NCBI RefSeq assembly: GCF_013812825.1
Contig: NZ_JACCSU010000017.1
Coordinates: 1-44,399, forward strand
Direction of reading: 5' to 3'
Length of the DNA stretch: 44,399 bases
DNA from: Sphingomonas sp.
GTDB lineage: Bacteria > Pseudomonadota > Alphaproteobacteria > Sphingomonadales > Sphingomonadaceae
The translations under genes and the position numbers were made by a program. Shown here piece by piece: positions 29,422 through 38,732 of this stretch; positions within the stretch are counted from its first letter, which is position 1, and every line of letters begins with the position of its first letter. The notes below the pieces were generated by a model. That model saw only the letters and a program-made list of their open reading frames with translations, did no database searches and was not told the DNA's origin.

Positions 29422-31206
29422 TCAGTTCCCGCCGACGGACTGGGTAAAATCGGTGCGGCCGGTGGGGAAGGCGGGCCAGCTGTGCTCGACCATCGATTTG
29501 AGCGTCGGCGCGTCGGCTCCGGCGATCCCCTGATAGACCCACATGTTGCGGAACACCGCCGGCACATAAAAACGGGTTTCCCAATAGGGGATGCTCTCGA
29601 TCCACAGCAAAGGATCGCCGCGGTCGGGAATCCAGGCCCAGCGGGCGACCGGAGTCGGGCCGGCGTTGTAGGCTGCCATGATGCGCGGTAACTGGCCGCC
29701 GGTCGCCGACGAGCGCCGCATCTGCTCGATGAAGCTCTGCCCGAACTCGAGATTGAAGCCGGGGTCGGTCAGGCTGGCCCGCGAGTAAGGCAGGTTTCGC
29801 GCCCGCGCCATATCCTGAGCGGTGCCTGGCCGGACCTGCATCAGCCCGACCGCGTCGGCGGGGCTGACCGCGTCGGCTCGGAAGGTCGATTCCTGGATGA
29901 CGTGGGCGAAGGCCAGCGCCGGATCGACCCGCCAGCCGGTGATCGGCGCCCAGCGCGGCACCGGATAGCGATCGCGCGGATCCGAAACCGCGCCCGGCTG
30001 GCCGTTGTGAGCGAGCCAGAACTGGGCGCCGGCGAGATCGAGCCGCTTGGCGAACTCGATCAGGCCGTGATGCTCGGCCGGGCGGCCGATCCGGGCCTGG
30101 TGGCGAAGCAGGTCCTCGGCCAGCCAGCGCTCGCCGATGGCGACCAGCTCGAGCGCCCGGCGGACGTTCGGCAGAGTCTCGACGACGGCCGAGTGACTGC
30201 GCGGATTGGGCGGCAGGCGCGTGTCGAGGCCCAGTGCCTCGCGGGCGATCAGCCCGTAGAAGCTTTCGGTCGACCGCGCCGCCGCCTTGAGCAGTGGAGC
30301 GACGGACGGGGGCCGTCGGCATGCCTGCTCCGAGCGCGCCGCCCAGTAATAGCCGCCGGCGCCGAGCTCGCGCTCGCGCGAAGTCCCGGCGACCTCGCGG
30401 AACGCGCGCGAGGCGGCTTCGCAATCGTTGAGACGCCATGACGCCAGTCCCGAGACCCACGCCGAATGGGCGGCCCAGTCGCCGCTCGCTCCGTGGCGCC
30501 ACGAATCGGCGACCCGGCGGGCGTCGACGTCGCGGCCGAGCTGGTAATAGGCCCAGGCGATCCGCTGCCCGGCTTCGGCGCGGGCCTGGACCGACAGCAG
30601 CGGCGCCGTCTGGAGAAGCAGCGCCTCGGCCTCGGGGGCCGAGTTGACCTTGAGCAGGGGCTCGAGCGCGGTGCGCAGCTGGTCGGCGGCCGGCTCGCCC
30701 TGGACCGGCCGAGCGCGCGAGCGCCGGGGCGCTGAGCCGAGCCACGCCAGCGGCCGTTTCGGGATCACCATCGGGCTGTTGGTTGCACCGCGACTCAGCG
30801 CCATCCGAGCGAGCTGCTCGGCCTGCGGAAGATCGGGAGCTTCGGCAAGCAGCGCCTGAAGCCGCCCCAGATCGACCGTCGGCGAGCCCTTGGCGGTGTA
30901 CAGCTGCGCTCTGGCGACCGGCGACAGGACATGGCTGGGAAGCAAAGCGATGCCGGCCTCGGCCGCGCGCCAATTGCCGCCGCGGATCGCAGCGAACACT
31001 CCGCGCCAGTCGAGCGGAACCTGGATGGGCGGAAGCGCCGGTGCGACGATGGCCGGGGGAGCGACAGCTTGCGGCGGCGGACTGACGGTCGGCGCCGGCG
31101 CAGGAGCGCTGGGCGGCGGCGTTTCCGGGACCGGCGCCAGCGGGTCCTGGCCCCAGGCGGGCGAAGCGCACAGCAGCGCTGCAAGAGCGAACAGACCGGG
31201 TTTCAA
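29422..31206 (-). CDS. Lytic murein transglycosylase (Slt-type)
   Basis: A 594-residue periplasmic enzyme that cleaves peptidoglycan to 1,6-anhydro products. It has a signal peptide (KPGLFALAALLCASPAWG-QDP), a long Pro/Ala-rich linker, a helical superhelix domain, and the C-terminal SLT domain with the catalytic Glu in HVIQESTFRADAVSP, GLMQVRPGTA and AAYNAGPTPVARW. The start is TTG 31206 in TTGA, overlapping the stop of the uracil-DNA-glycosylase-like gene, with GGAGGAAGAGG upstream. Translation is thus coupled to that gene. Confidence 0.92.
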   Translation of the reverse strand: MKPGLFALAALLCASPAWGQDPLAPVPETPPPSAPAPAPTVSPPPQAVAPPAIVAPALPPIQVPLDWRGVFAAIRGGNWRAAEAGIALLPSHVLSPVARAQLYTAKGSPTVDLGRLQALLAEAPDLPQAEQLARMALSRGATNSPMVIPKRPLAWLGSAPRRSRARPVQGEPAADQLRTALEPLLKVNSAPEAEALLLQTAPLLSVQARAEAGQRIAWAYYQLGRDVDARRVADSWRHGASGDWAAHSAWVSGLASWRLNDCEAASRAFREVAGTSRERELGAGGYYWAARSEQACRRPPSVAPLLKAAARSTESFYGLIAREALGLDTRLPPNPRSHSAVVETLPNVRRALELVAIGERWLAEDLLRHQARIGRPAEHHGLIEFAKRLDLAGAQFWLAHNGQPGAVSDPRDRYPVPRWAPITGWRVDPALAFAHVIQESTFRADAVSPADAVGLMQVRPGTAQDMARARNLPYSRASLTDPGFNLEFGQSFIEQMRRSSATGGQLPRIMAAYNAGPTPVARWAWIPDRGDPLLWIESIPYWETRFYVPAVFRNMWVYQGIAGADAPTLKSMVEHSWPAFPTGRTDFTQSVGGN

Positions 31207-31910
31207 GCCTCTTCCTCCATCAGCAGCAACAGGTCCCGCCAGGCGAGCGCCTTGTCCGAAGGCCGGTTCATCAGGAACCGCGGATGGAAGGTCGCTAGCG
31301 TACGCACCCCTTCTATTTTGTGAACATGGCCGCGCGCTGCGGCGAGCGGCTTGCCGAGCAGCGCCCGGGCCGGAGCGTCGCCCAGCAGAAGCAGGCGCTT
31401 GGGCTTGGCGAGAGCGATATGCTGGCGGGCGATGTCCGCGCATTCGGCAAGCTCGCCGGCGTTCATCCTGGCGCCCGGCGAGTGGAAGCAGGACAGGCTG
31501 GCGCTGTACGCATCCTCGGCTCGGATCCCGATCGCGGCCAGCATCCTGGTCATCAACAGCCACGCCTCGCCGCCGATCGGCCTGCCTTCGGCCGCGTCCT
31601 CCGGCCCCGGCATTTCGGCGATCAGCATGACCGGAGCCGCTTCCGGCCCTTGCGGCAGGACCCGCTTGGTGCCCAGGCTTCCGAGCGGCAGCGAAGGCGC
31701 GGTTCCGAGCCAGTCGCGGAACAGGTGGAGAGTCTCCAGCGCCTGGCTGACGGCTTGGGGCGACGGCTCGCGCACGTTGGACGGTTCGGCCTTGCGCTCC
31801 AGCCAGTTGCGCGGGCTTTCCGCGACGGCGACGTCGACTCCGGCTTCCAGCCACCAACCAAGCGCGCTCGCGGCCTCGGCCGCACCGATCCGATCCTGGT
31901 CCCCACCCAT
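31203..31910 (-). CDS. Uracil-DNA glycosylase-like protein
   Basis: A 235-residue protein with the UDG-superfamily elements AEMPGPEDAAEGRPIGGEAW (motif 1, family 4/5-like), a central LLLLGDAPARALLG and the C-terminal TFHPRFLM (motif 2). The N-terminal half lacks the Cys-x2-Cys pair that starts the family-4 iron-sulphur site, so cluster binding is doubtful and activity may differ. It is translationally coupled to the downstream transglycosylase. Common as a pair in sphingomonads. Confidence 0.82.
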   Translation of the reverse strand: MGGDQDRIGAAEAASALGWWLEAGVDVAVAESPRNWLERKAEPSNVREPSPQAVSQALETLHLFRDWLGTAPSLPLGSLGTKRVLPQGPEAAPVMLIAEMPGPEDAAEGRPIGGEAWLLMTRMLAAIGIRAEDAYSASLSCFHSPGARMNAGELAECADIARQHIALAKPKRLLLLGDAPARALLGKPLAAARGHVHKIEGVRTLATFHPRFLMNRPSDKALAWRDLLLLMEEEA

Positions 31911-32031
31911 CGCCGGCGACCCTCCCGGCCATTGACGGCGCGGTCAAGGAATTGGCAGTGCACATGAGTCGAGTTGTGCCGCGACCGCGACGAGACGCAC
32001 CAGCGCCAGAGCGCGGGGACGAGAGGAGCCG

Positions 32032-33681
32032 ATGACCCAGCGGGAATCAATGCCGTACGACATCGTCGTGGTCGGGGCCGGCCCGGCGGGGCTGACGGCG
32101 GCGATCCGGCTGAAGCAGCTGGCGGCCGAGGCGGGGCGCGATCTTTCGGTCTGCGTGCTCGAGAAAGGCAGCGAGGTCGGGGCGCACATCCTGTCCGGCG
32201 CGGTCCTCGACCCCAAAGGCCTCGACGAGCTGATCCCGGACTGGAAGGCCAAAGGCGCGCCGCTGACCGTTCCGGTGACCGAGAATCATCACTGGGTGCT
32301 GACCAGCAAGGGCAAATGGCGGATGCCCGAGTGGATGCTGCCGCCGTTCATGCACAACAAGGGCACCTACACGCTGAGCCTCGGCAATTTCTGCCGCTGG
32401 CTGGCCGGCCAGGCCGAGGAAGCGGGGGTCGAGATCTTCCCCGGCTTCGCGGCGGCGGAAATCCTGTTCCACGACGACGGCTCGGTGAAGGGGGTCGCGA
32501 CCGGCGACATGGGGGTCGCCCGCGACGGCAGCCACCGTCCCGACTACCAGCCGGGGATCGAGCTCCACGCCCGCTACACCTTCTTCGCGGAAGGGGCGCG
32601 CGGCCATTTGACCAAGCGGCTGACCGAGATCTTCGACCTGCGCAAGGACAGCGGACCGCAGGTTTTCGGCATAGGAATCAAGGAATTGTGGGATATTCCT
32701 GCCGACAAGCATAAGCCCGGACGAGTGGTCCACAGCCAAGGCTGGCCGCTCGAGGACGCGTGGGGCGGCGGCTTCCTCTATCACCAGGAGAACCACCAGG
32801 TCGCCCTCGGCTTCGTGATCGCGCTCGATTACCAAAACCCGTATTTGTCGCCGTTCGACGAGTTCCAGCGGTGGAAGACCCATCCGGCGATCCGAGCCGA
32901 AATCGAGGGCGGCAAACGCGTGTCCTACGGCGCCCGGGCGATCAACGAGGGCGGCTGGCAGTCGATTCCCGAGCTGGTGTTTCCGGGCGGCGCGCTGGTC
33001 GGCTGCTCGGCCGGCTTCGTCAACGTGCCGCGGATCAAGGGCACCCACACGGCGATGAAGTCGGCGATGCTCGCCGCCGAGGCCGCGTTCGAGGCGATTT
33101 GCGCCGATCGGAGCGGTGACCGGCTAGACGCCTATCCCAAAGCGCTGCGCTCGAGCTGGGTCGACAAGGAGCTGCGCATGGTCCGCAACGCCCAGCCGGC
33201 GGTGGCGCGCTGGGGCGGCCTTCTCGGAACGGTTTACGCCGGCTTCGACATGTGGCTCGGCCAGCTGGGAATCGGCGTTCCCTGGACCCTCAGCCACCAT
33301 GCCGACCACACCCGCCTCAAGCGCAAGGAGCATGCATCGCCGATCGCCTATCCCAAGCCCGACGGGGTGCTGACCTTCGACCTGCTGTCGTCGGTGTTCA
33401 TCTCCAACACCAACCATGAGGAAAACCAGCCGGTTCATCTGACGCTCAAGGACGCCGACATACCGACCGCGATCAATCTTCCGGTCTATGCCGGCCCCGA
33501 GCAGCGTTACTGCCCGGCGAGCGTTTATGAATTTGTCGAAGATGACGGCGGCGAGATGCGGCTGCAGATCAACGCCCAGAATTGCGTGCACTGCAAGACC
33601 TGCGACATCAAGGACCCGACGCAGAACATCAACTGGGTGACACCCGAGGGCGGAGGAGGCCCCAACTATCCCAACATGTAA
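32032..33681 (+). CDS. Electron transfer flavoprotein-ubiquinone oxidoreductase
   Basis: ETF-QO passes electrons from electron transfer flavoprotein (fatty-acid and amino-acid oxidation) to ubiquinone at the inner membrane. The 549-residue protein has the N-terminal FAD motif YDIVVVGAGPAGLTAAIRL, the GCSAGFVNVPRIKGTHTAM segment, and the C-terminal 4Fe-4S ferredoxin-like domain with CPASVYEF and NCVHCKTCDIKDP. A GAGGAG site precedes the ATG. Divergent from the UDG-like gene. Confidence 0.96.
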   Translation: MTQRESMPYDIVVVGAGPAGLTAAIRLKQLAAEAGRDLSVCVLEKGSEVGAHILSGAVLDPKGLDELIPDWKAKGAPLTVPVTENHHWVLTSKGKWRMPEWMLPPFMHNKGTYTLSLGNFCRWLAGQAEEAGVEIFPGFAAAEILFHDDGSVKGVATGDMGVARDGSHRPDYQPGIELHARYTFFAEGARGHLTKRLTEIFDLRKDSGPQVFGIGIKELWDIPADKHKPGRVVHSQGWPLEDAWGGGFLYHQENHQVALGFVIALDYQNPYLSPFDEFQRWKTHPAIRAEIEGGKRVSYGARAINEGGWQSIPELVFPGGALVGCSAGFVNVPRIKGTHTAMKSAMLAAEAAFEAICADRSGDRLDAYPKALRSSWVDKELRMVRNAQPAVARWGGLLGTVYAGFDMWLGQLGIGVPWTLSHHADHTRLKRKEHASPIAYPKPDGVLTFDLLSSVFISNTNHEENQPVHLTLKDADIPTAINLPVYAGPEQRYCPASVYEFVEDDGGEMRLQINAQNCVHCKTCDIKDPTQNINWVTPEGGGGPNYPNM

Positions 33682-33709
33682 ATCGATCGCGAGGTCACTG
33701 ACGACGTCG

Positions 33710-35347
33710 ATGATTGGAGCAGCGGCTCTGGTCGCGGCGCCGGCCTCGGCTCGCAATCCCGCGACCGACAACCCGGCGTGGACCTACGTCCAGGCGCGCG
33801 CCGCGGCGATGAGCGGCGATCACCGGCGCTCGGCCGAGCTGCTCGCGGCGCTGGCCGAGATGACCGCCGACGACACGACCATCAACCGCAAGGCGCTGGC
33901 CGAGGCGATCAGCGCCGGCAACATGCCGCTCGCGCTGCGCCTCGCGCGCAGGCTGCCGCTCGCCAAGCTGCCGGTGGACGGGCGCATGCTGCTGGTCGCG
34001 GACGAGCTGAAGCGCGGCCGTTCCGACCTGGCGATCGGGCTCCTTTCGGGGCCGCTGGCGGATGGCAGCCTGTCCTTCTTCTCGCCGCTGCTCACCGCCT
34101 GGAACTCGGCCGAGCGCCGGGACTTGGCGGGGGCGCTCGCGGTCCTCGAAAAGATCCCGCCGAGCGCGCTGCTGGGCCCGTTCCGCGACGAGAATATCGC
34201 CTTCATCCTGCTCAAATTCCGCCGCGCCGCGGACGCCGAACCTTATGCCTTGAAGGCGCTCGCCGCCGCCGGGCCCCGCGAGACTCGGCTGAGGCTGGCC
34301 CTGGCCGACGGCTTCCTCGCCGCCGGCGACCGCAAGCGCGCCCTGGCAATGGTGCGCGAAATGGGCACCGAGACCGGAGTCGCGAAACGGCGGATCGAAG
34401 CCGGCAAGCGGACCGGCTCGACGATCGACGAGCCGGCCAAGGCCTATGCCGAGCTGCTGCTCGGCATGGCCGTCGACCTCAACCGGCTCGACAATCGCTC
34501 GCTGCCGATCGCAATGGTCCAGGTCGCGCGCTACGCCGATCCCGGCAACGCCGCCGGGGCGGTGCTGCTCGCTCTGCTGCTCGACGGCAGAGGGCGGGCG
34601 GCGGAGGCGCTCCAGGTGCTCGACTCGGTTCCGGCATCCGATCCGCTCGCCGCTCAGGCGCAGGACACCGCGGCGAGGATCCTGATCGACGAAAAACGCT
34701 TCGACGAGGCGTTTCGCCTGGCCCGTTCGCAGGCGTCCGCTTCCGATGCAACCGTCAGCGACCTTGCCCGGCTCGGCGACGTCTACGCCGGGATGAAGCG
34801 CTACAACGAGGCCGCCGACGCCTACGGGCGGGCGGTCAACCTGGCTCGGGCGCAGGGGCTGCAGTCCGAGCTCTGGCCGCTCTATCTGCTGCAGGCGAGC
34901 GCGCTCGAGGACGCCGACCGCTGGCCCGAGACCAAGCAGGCGCTGCACTCGGCGATGGCGCTTGCGCCCGACCAGCCGCTGATCCTCAATTTCCTCGGCT
35001 ATGCGAAGCTCGAGCGCGGCGAGGACCTCGACGCGGCCGAGGCGATGATCCGCAAGGCGAGCGCGCTTGCCCCGGACGATGCGTCGATCACCGACTCGCT
35101 CGGCTGGGCGCTGTACAAGCGCGGTCGCTACGCCGACGCGATCGAGGCTCTGCAGCGAGCCGCCGCCAAGGACCCGGGGCAGCCCGAGATCCACGAGCAC
35201 CTCGGCGACGCGCTCTATGCGAGCGGCCGGCGGTACGAGGCGCGCTTCGCGTGGAACGCCGCCTTGCTCACGGCCGAGGAGGATATCGCCGCCCGGGTCC
35301 GAGCAAAACTCGACACAGGGCTGACCCCGGCGACCGCCGCGCCTTGA
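33710..35347 (+). CDS. Tetratricopeptide-repeat protein, probably exported
   Basis: A 545-residue protein made largely of TPRs, the clearest toward the C-terminus: ALAPDQPLILNFLGYAKLER, ALAPDDASITDSLGWALYKR, AAKDPGQPEIHEHLGDALYA. A short hydrophobic start (MIGAAALVAAPASA) suggests a signal peptide, though a slightly longer start at an upstream CTG or GTG-like codon is possible. It is 28 bp after the ETF-QO gene and 10 bp before ispE; the TPR-ispE pairing recurs in sphingomonads. Confidence 0.85.
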   Translation: MIGAAALVAAPASARNPATDNPAWTYVQARAAAMSGDHRRSAELLAALAEMTADDTTINRKALAEAISAGNMPLALRLARRLPLAKLPVDGRMLLVADELKRGRSDLAIGLLSGPLADGSLSFFSPLLTAWNSAERRDLAGALAVLEKIPPSALLGPFRDENIAFILLKFRRAADAEPYALKALAAAGPRETRLRLALADGFLAAGDRKRALAMVREMGTETGVAKRRIEAGKRTGSTIDEPAKAYAELLLGMAVDLNRLDNRSLPIAMVQVARYADPGNAAGAVLLALLLDGRGRAAEALQVLDSVPASDPLAAQAQDTAARILIDEKRFDEAFRLARSQASASDATVSDLARLGDVYAGMKRYNEAADAYGRAVNLARAQGLQSELWPLYLLQASALEDADRWPETKQALHSAMALAPDQPLILNFLGYAKLERGEDLDAAEAMIRKASALAPDDASITDSLGWALYKRGRYADAIEALQRAAAKDPGQPEIHEHLGDALYASGRRYEARFAWNAALLTAEEDIAARVRAKLDTGLTPATAAP

Positions 35348-35357
35348 GCGGGGCACC

Positions 35358-36185
35358 GTGAACGAGGGAGGCGAGCCGCGCTGGCGGGAAATCGCTCCGG
35401 CCAAGATCAATCTCGCGCTCCATGTCCGGGGCAAGCTCCCGGACGGCCGCCATGCCATCGAGACCCTGTTCGCTTTCTGCATCGACGGCGACCGGCTGAC
35501 GGCCGAGGAGGCCGGCGAGCTCGAGCTGACCATCGACGGGCCGTTCGCCGCCCCGCTGTTCGACAGCGAGGACGAGAATCTCGTCATTCGAGCCGCGCTC
35601 GAACTGTCCAGCCAGGCGCGGGTCGAATGCAAGGCCAAGCTCGGGCTGGAAAAGAGACTGCCGGTCGCCGCGGGGCTCGGCGGCGGCTCGGCGGACGCGG
35701 CAGCGGCGCTGCGATTGCTGACGGCGATGTGGGGGGTCGATCCGGCGCACGCGGCGGCGGTTGCTCCCAGGCTTGGCGCGGACGTGCCGGCCTGCCTGCT
35801 CAGCATGACCTGCCGCGGCGACGGTGCGGGGGACCAGCTGCGTCTCGTCGATGACCCGTCGATCGCGGGGGCTCCGCTGTTGCTCGTCCACCCCGGCGTC
35901 GGATTGTCGACCCGCGACGTGTTCCAGCGCTGGGACGGAGTCGACCGCGGGCCGCTGGGCGACTGGCGCGATGGCCGCAACGACCTCGAGGCGCCGGCGA
36001 TCACGCTGGTGCCTCAGATTGCCGAGGTGCTCGACTGGCTTCGCGGCCAGCCCGGAGCTCAATTCGGGCGCATGTCGGGCAGCGGGGCCGCTTGCTTCGC
36101 CCTGTTCGCCAGCGACGCCGAGCGCGACCGGGCTGCCGCGGCCGTTCCCGAGCAGTGGTGGCGCCTCGCGACCAGCCTGCGCTAA
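35358..36185 (+). CDS. ispE: 4-diphosphocytidyl-2-C-methyl-D-erythritol kinase
   Basis: IspE phosphorylates CDP-methylerythritol in the non-mevalonate isoprenoid pathway. The 275-residue GHMP kinase has APAKINLALHVRGKLPDGRH at the N-terminus, the ATP loop LPVAAGLGGGSADAAAALR and the C-terminal GRMSGSGAACFALF. Start is a GTG at 35358, 10 bp after the TPR gene stop. It is followed 10 bp later by nnr, so this is probably one transcript. Confidence 0.96.
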   Translation: MNEGGEPRWREIAPAKINLALHVRGKLPDGRHAIETLFAFCIDGDRLTAEEAGELELTIDGPFAAPLFDSEDENLVIRAALELSSQARVECKAKLGLEKRLPVAAGLGGGSADAAAALRLLTAMWGVDPAHAAAVAPRLGADVPACLLSMTCRGDGAGDQLRLVDDPSIAGAPLLLVHPGVGLSTRDVFQRWDGVDRGPLGDWRDGRNDLEAPAITLVPQIAEVLDWLRGQPGAQFGRMSGSGAACFALFASDAERDRAAAAVPEQWWRLATSLR

Positions 36186-36195
36186 GGGGTCGGCC

Positions 36196-37551
36196 GTGAC
36201 CGCCGGGCGCCCGATCCTGACCGCATCCGCAATCGCCGCCGCCGAGCAGCAAGCGATCGACGCCGGCACTGCGGTGGAGCAGTTGATGGAGCGCGCCGGT
36301 GCGGCGCTCGCCGAGGCCGCTTTGCGATTTGCCGGACCGCGGCCGACGCTGGTGCTCGCGGGCCCCGGCAACAACGGCGGCGATGGCTATGTCGCCGCCC
36401 GGCATCTCGCCGCGCGCGGGGTGCCGGTGCGCATTGCGGCGCTCGCCGAGCCCCGCACCGAAGCGGCGAAAGCCGCCCGCCATTCGCACTGGCAGGGAAG
36501 GGTCGAGCAATTGGGCTCGAGCACCGAGCCGGCGCCGCTGCTGATCGATGCGCTGTTCGGGACCGGGCTGAAGCGCGGGCTGGAAGATTCTGTAACTGAA
36601 CAGCTTTCGCGCCTTTGCGGCGCCGCCGTGGCGAGCGTCGCCTGCGACGTTCCGAGCGGGATCGACAGCGATTCCGGAGCCGAGCTCAGCGCCGTCCCGG
36701 ATTTCGGCCTGACGGTCACCTTCGGCGCCTTGAAGCCCGCGCACCGGCTGATGCCGGCGATGCGGCGCTGCGGGCGGGTGGTGCTGGCGGACATCGGCAT
36801 CGCGGCGGCCGGCGACTGGCACGAGATCGCTCCGCCCCAACTGCCGGCGCTCGATCCGCTCGGTCACAAATACGACCGGGGCCTCGTTCACGCGCTCGCC
36901 GGGACGATGCCGGGCGCGATCGCGCTCGCGGTGACCGCGGCAGCGCGTTCGGGGGCGGGTTATGTCCGGGTCAGCACGTCCCGCCCGATCGAGGGGATTC
37001 CGTCCGCCGTCGTCCAGCTCGAGACCGCCGAGGTCAACGACCCGCGGATCGGCTGCCTGCTAGTCGGTCCGGGCATGGGCGACATCCCGCAACTGCTGAC
37101 CCTGGTGCTGACCAGCAAGGCACCCAAGGTGATCGACGCCGATGGTATTACCTTGCTCGGCGATCCCGAGCGGCTGCGCGGCCAGGATGCAATCATTACG
37201 CCGCATTCGGGCGAGTTCGAGCGGCTGTTCGGCAAGCTCGAGGGCAGCAAGGCCGACCAGGCGGCCGAAGCGGCGCGGCGCAGCGGCGCGGTGGTGGTCT
37301 ACAAGGGGCCCGACACCGTGGTCGCCTCGCCCGACGGGCGGCTCGGGTTCGCCCCGCCGGCTCCGGCCTGGCTGGCCACGGCGGGCACCGGCGACGTGCT
37401 CGCCGGAATCATCGCGGCGATGCGGGCGAGAGGGCTGGACGCGTTCGAGGGCGCCTCCGCAGCGGTGTGGATTCACGGCCGCTCGGCGCAGATCGCCGGC
37501 CCGGAGATGATCGCCGACGACCTGGCTGCCGCCATCCCGGCGGCGCTGTGA
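36196..37551 (+). CDS. nnr: Bifunctional NAD(P)H-hydrate epimerase/ADP-dependent dehydratase
   Basis: A 451-residue fusion that repairs damaged NAD(P)H hydrates. The N-terminal epimerase half has LMERAGAALAEAALR and LAGPGNNGGDGYVAARHLA; the C-terminal dehydratase half has GLVHALAGTMPGAIALA, VGPGMG, the ITPHSGEFERLFG segment and TAGTGDVLAGIIAA. Start is a GTG at 36196. Its stop TGA overlaps the GTG of the downstream methyltransferase gene (GTGA). Confidence 0.94.
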   Translation: MTAGRPILTASAIAAAEQQAIDAGTAVEQLMERAGAALAEAALRFAGPRPTLVLAGPGNNGGDGYVAARHLAARGVPVRIAALAEPRTEAAKAARHSHWQGRVEQLGSSTEPAPLLIDALFGTGLKRGLEDSVTEQLSRLCGAAVASVACDVPSGIDSDSGAELSAVPDFGLTVTFGALKPAHRLMPAMRRCGRVVLADIGIAAAGDWHEIAPPQLPALDPLGHKYDRGLVHALAGTMPGAIALAVTAAARSGAGYVRVSTSRPIEGIPSAVVQLETAEVNDPRIGCLLVGPGMGDIPQLLTLVLTSKAPKVIDADGITLLGDPERLRGQDAIITPHSGEFERLFGKLEGSKADQAAEAARRSGAVVVYKGPDTVVASPDGRLGFAPPAPAWLATAGTGDVLAGIIAAMRARGLDAFEGASAAVWIHGRSAQIAGPEMIADDLAAAIPAAL

Positions 37552-38732
37552 GCGAGGCCATCGTGCGCATCGCCGCGCGCGGCGATGGAGTCTCGGAAAG
37601 CGGCCGCCACGTGCCATTCGCGCTTCCCGGCGACCGGCTCCTGGACGACGGCAGGATCGAGCCCGGCCCGCACCGCCAGGTGCCGCCGTGCCGTCACTTT
37701 CCGGAATGCGGCGGCTGCCAGCTGCAGCACGCCGACGACGACGCCTATCGGGGCTATCTGGTGTCGCGGGTCGAGGGCGCTCTCGCCCAGCACGGCCTCG
37801 CCACCGAGATCCGCGAGCCGCATCTGTCGCCGCCCAACAGCCGCCGCCGGGCCAGCCTGCGGGCGCTGAGGCTCGGAAAGGGAGCCGTGCTGGGCTTCAA
37901 CGCCGAGCGCTCGCACCAGATCGTCGACATGCACGAGTGCCACATCCTGCGGCCCGAATTGTTCGCACTGGTCGCGCCGTTGCGCGCGCTGCTCGGCGAT
38001 CTGCTGAAGCCGCGGCAGACCGGCGAGGCGCAGCTGGCGCTGACCGACCAGGGCGTCGACGTCGGGCTCAAGGGCGTCGAGGCGGCGGGTCTCGAAGCGA
38101 TCGAGCGGCTGACGGATTTCTGCGCCCGGCACCGGCTGGCAAGGATGAGCCTCGACCAGGGACTGGGGCCGGAAACCTTCTACGAGCCGGTGCCGGTGAC
38201 CGTGACCCTGTCGGGGACGCCGGTGCCATTCCCGACCGGCGCCTTCCTCCAGGCGACCGAGGACGGGGAAGCGGCGCTGGTCGCCGCCGTGCGGGAGGCG
38301 GCCGGACCGGCTCAGCGAACGGCCGACCTGTTCGCGGGGCTGGGCACCTTCGCCCTGTCGCTGCCCGGTCAGGTTTATGCGGCCGAAGCGTCGCGCGACT
38401 CGGTGCTGGCGCTCAAGCGGGCGGCGGGTACGTCCGGCAAGGCAATCGCGGCCGAGCACCGCGACCTCTATCGCCGTCCGCTCGATGCTTCGGAGCTGGC
38501 GAACTTCGAAGTAGTAGTGCTCGATCCGCCGCGCGCCGGCGCCGCCGAACAAATCGCCGCGCTGGCCTCGTCGCGCGTGCCTAGGATCGCTTACGTCAGC
38601 TGCAACCCGGCGACCTTCGCCCGCGACGCCAAGACGCTTGCTGGCGGCGGCTACGCACTCTCCTGGGTGCGGCCGGTCGGCCAGTTCCGCTGGTCAACCC
38701 ATGTCGAATTGGCCGGCTGCTTCACCAGATAG
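37548..38732 (+). CDS. TrmA/RlmD-family RNA (uracil-5-)-methyltransferase
   Basis: A 394-residue SAM-dependent methyltransferase with an N-terminal TRAM-like region, an iron-sulphur motif (CRHFPECGGCQLQH, plus MHECHI), the SAM motif ADLFAGLGTFALSL, DPPRAGAAEQI and the catalytic Cys in YVSCNPATFARD. It methylates a uridine in rRNA or tRNA; the exact site (RlmD, RlmC or other) cannot be told from sequence alone. The GTG start overlaps the nnr stop by 4 bp. Its last 82 bp overlap the end of the convergent GT87 gene. Confidence 0.9.
   Translation: MSEAIVRIAARGDGVSESGRHVPFALPGDRLLDDGRIEPGPHRQVPPCRHFPECGGCQLQHADDDAYRGYLVSRVEGALAQHGLATEIREPHLSPPNSRRRASLRALRLGKGAVLGFNAERSHQIVDMHECHILRPELFALVAPLRALLGDLLKPRQTGEAQLALTDQGVDVGLKGVEAAGLEAIERLTDFCARHRLARMSLDQGLGPETFYEPVPVTVTLSGTPVPFPTGAFLQATEDGEAALVAAVREAAGPAQRTADLFAGLGTFALSLPGQVYAAEASRDSVLALKRAAGTSGKAIAAEHRDLYRRPLDASELANFEVVVLDPPRAGAAEQIAALASSRVPRIAYVSCNPATFARDAKTLAGGGYALSWVRPVGQFRWSTHVELAGCFTR

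Noticed and set aside
29379-29430. EcfG promoter for the 19-residue peptide
   Set aside because: GGAAC is present at the end of the transglycosylase gene, but the -10 position reads GCTT instead of CGTT.
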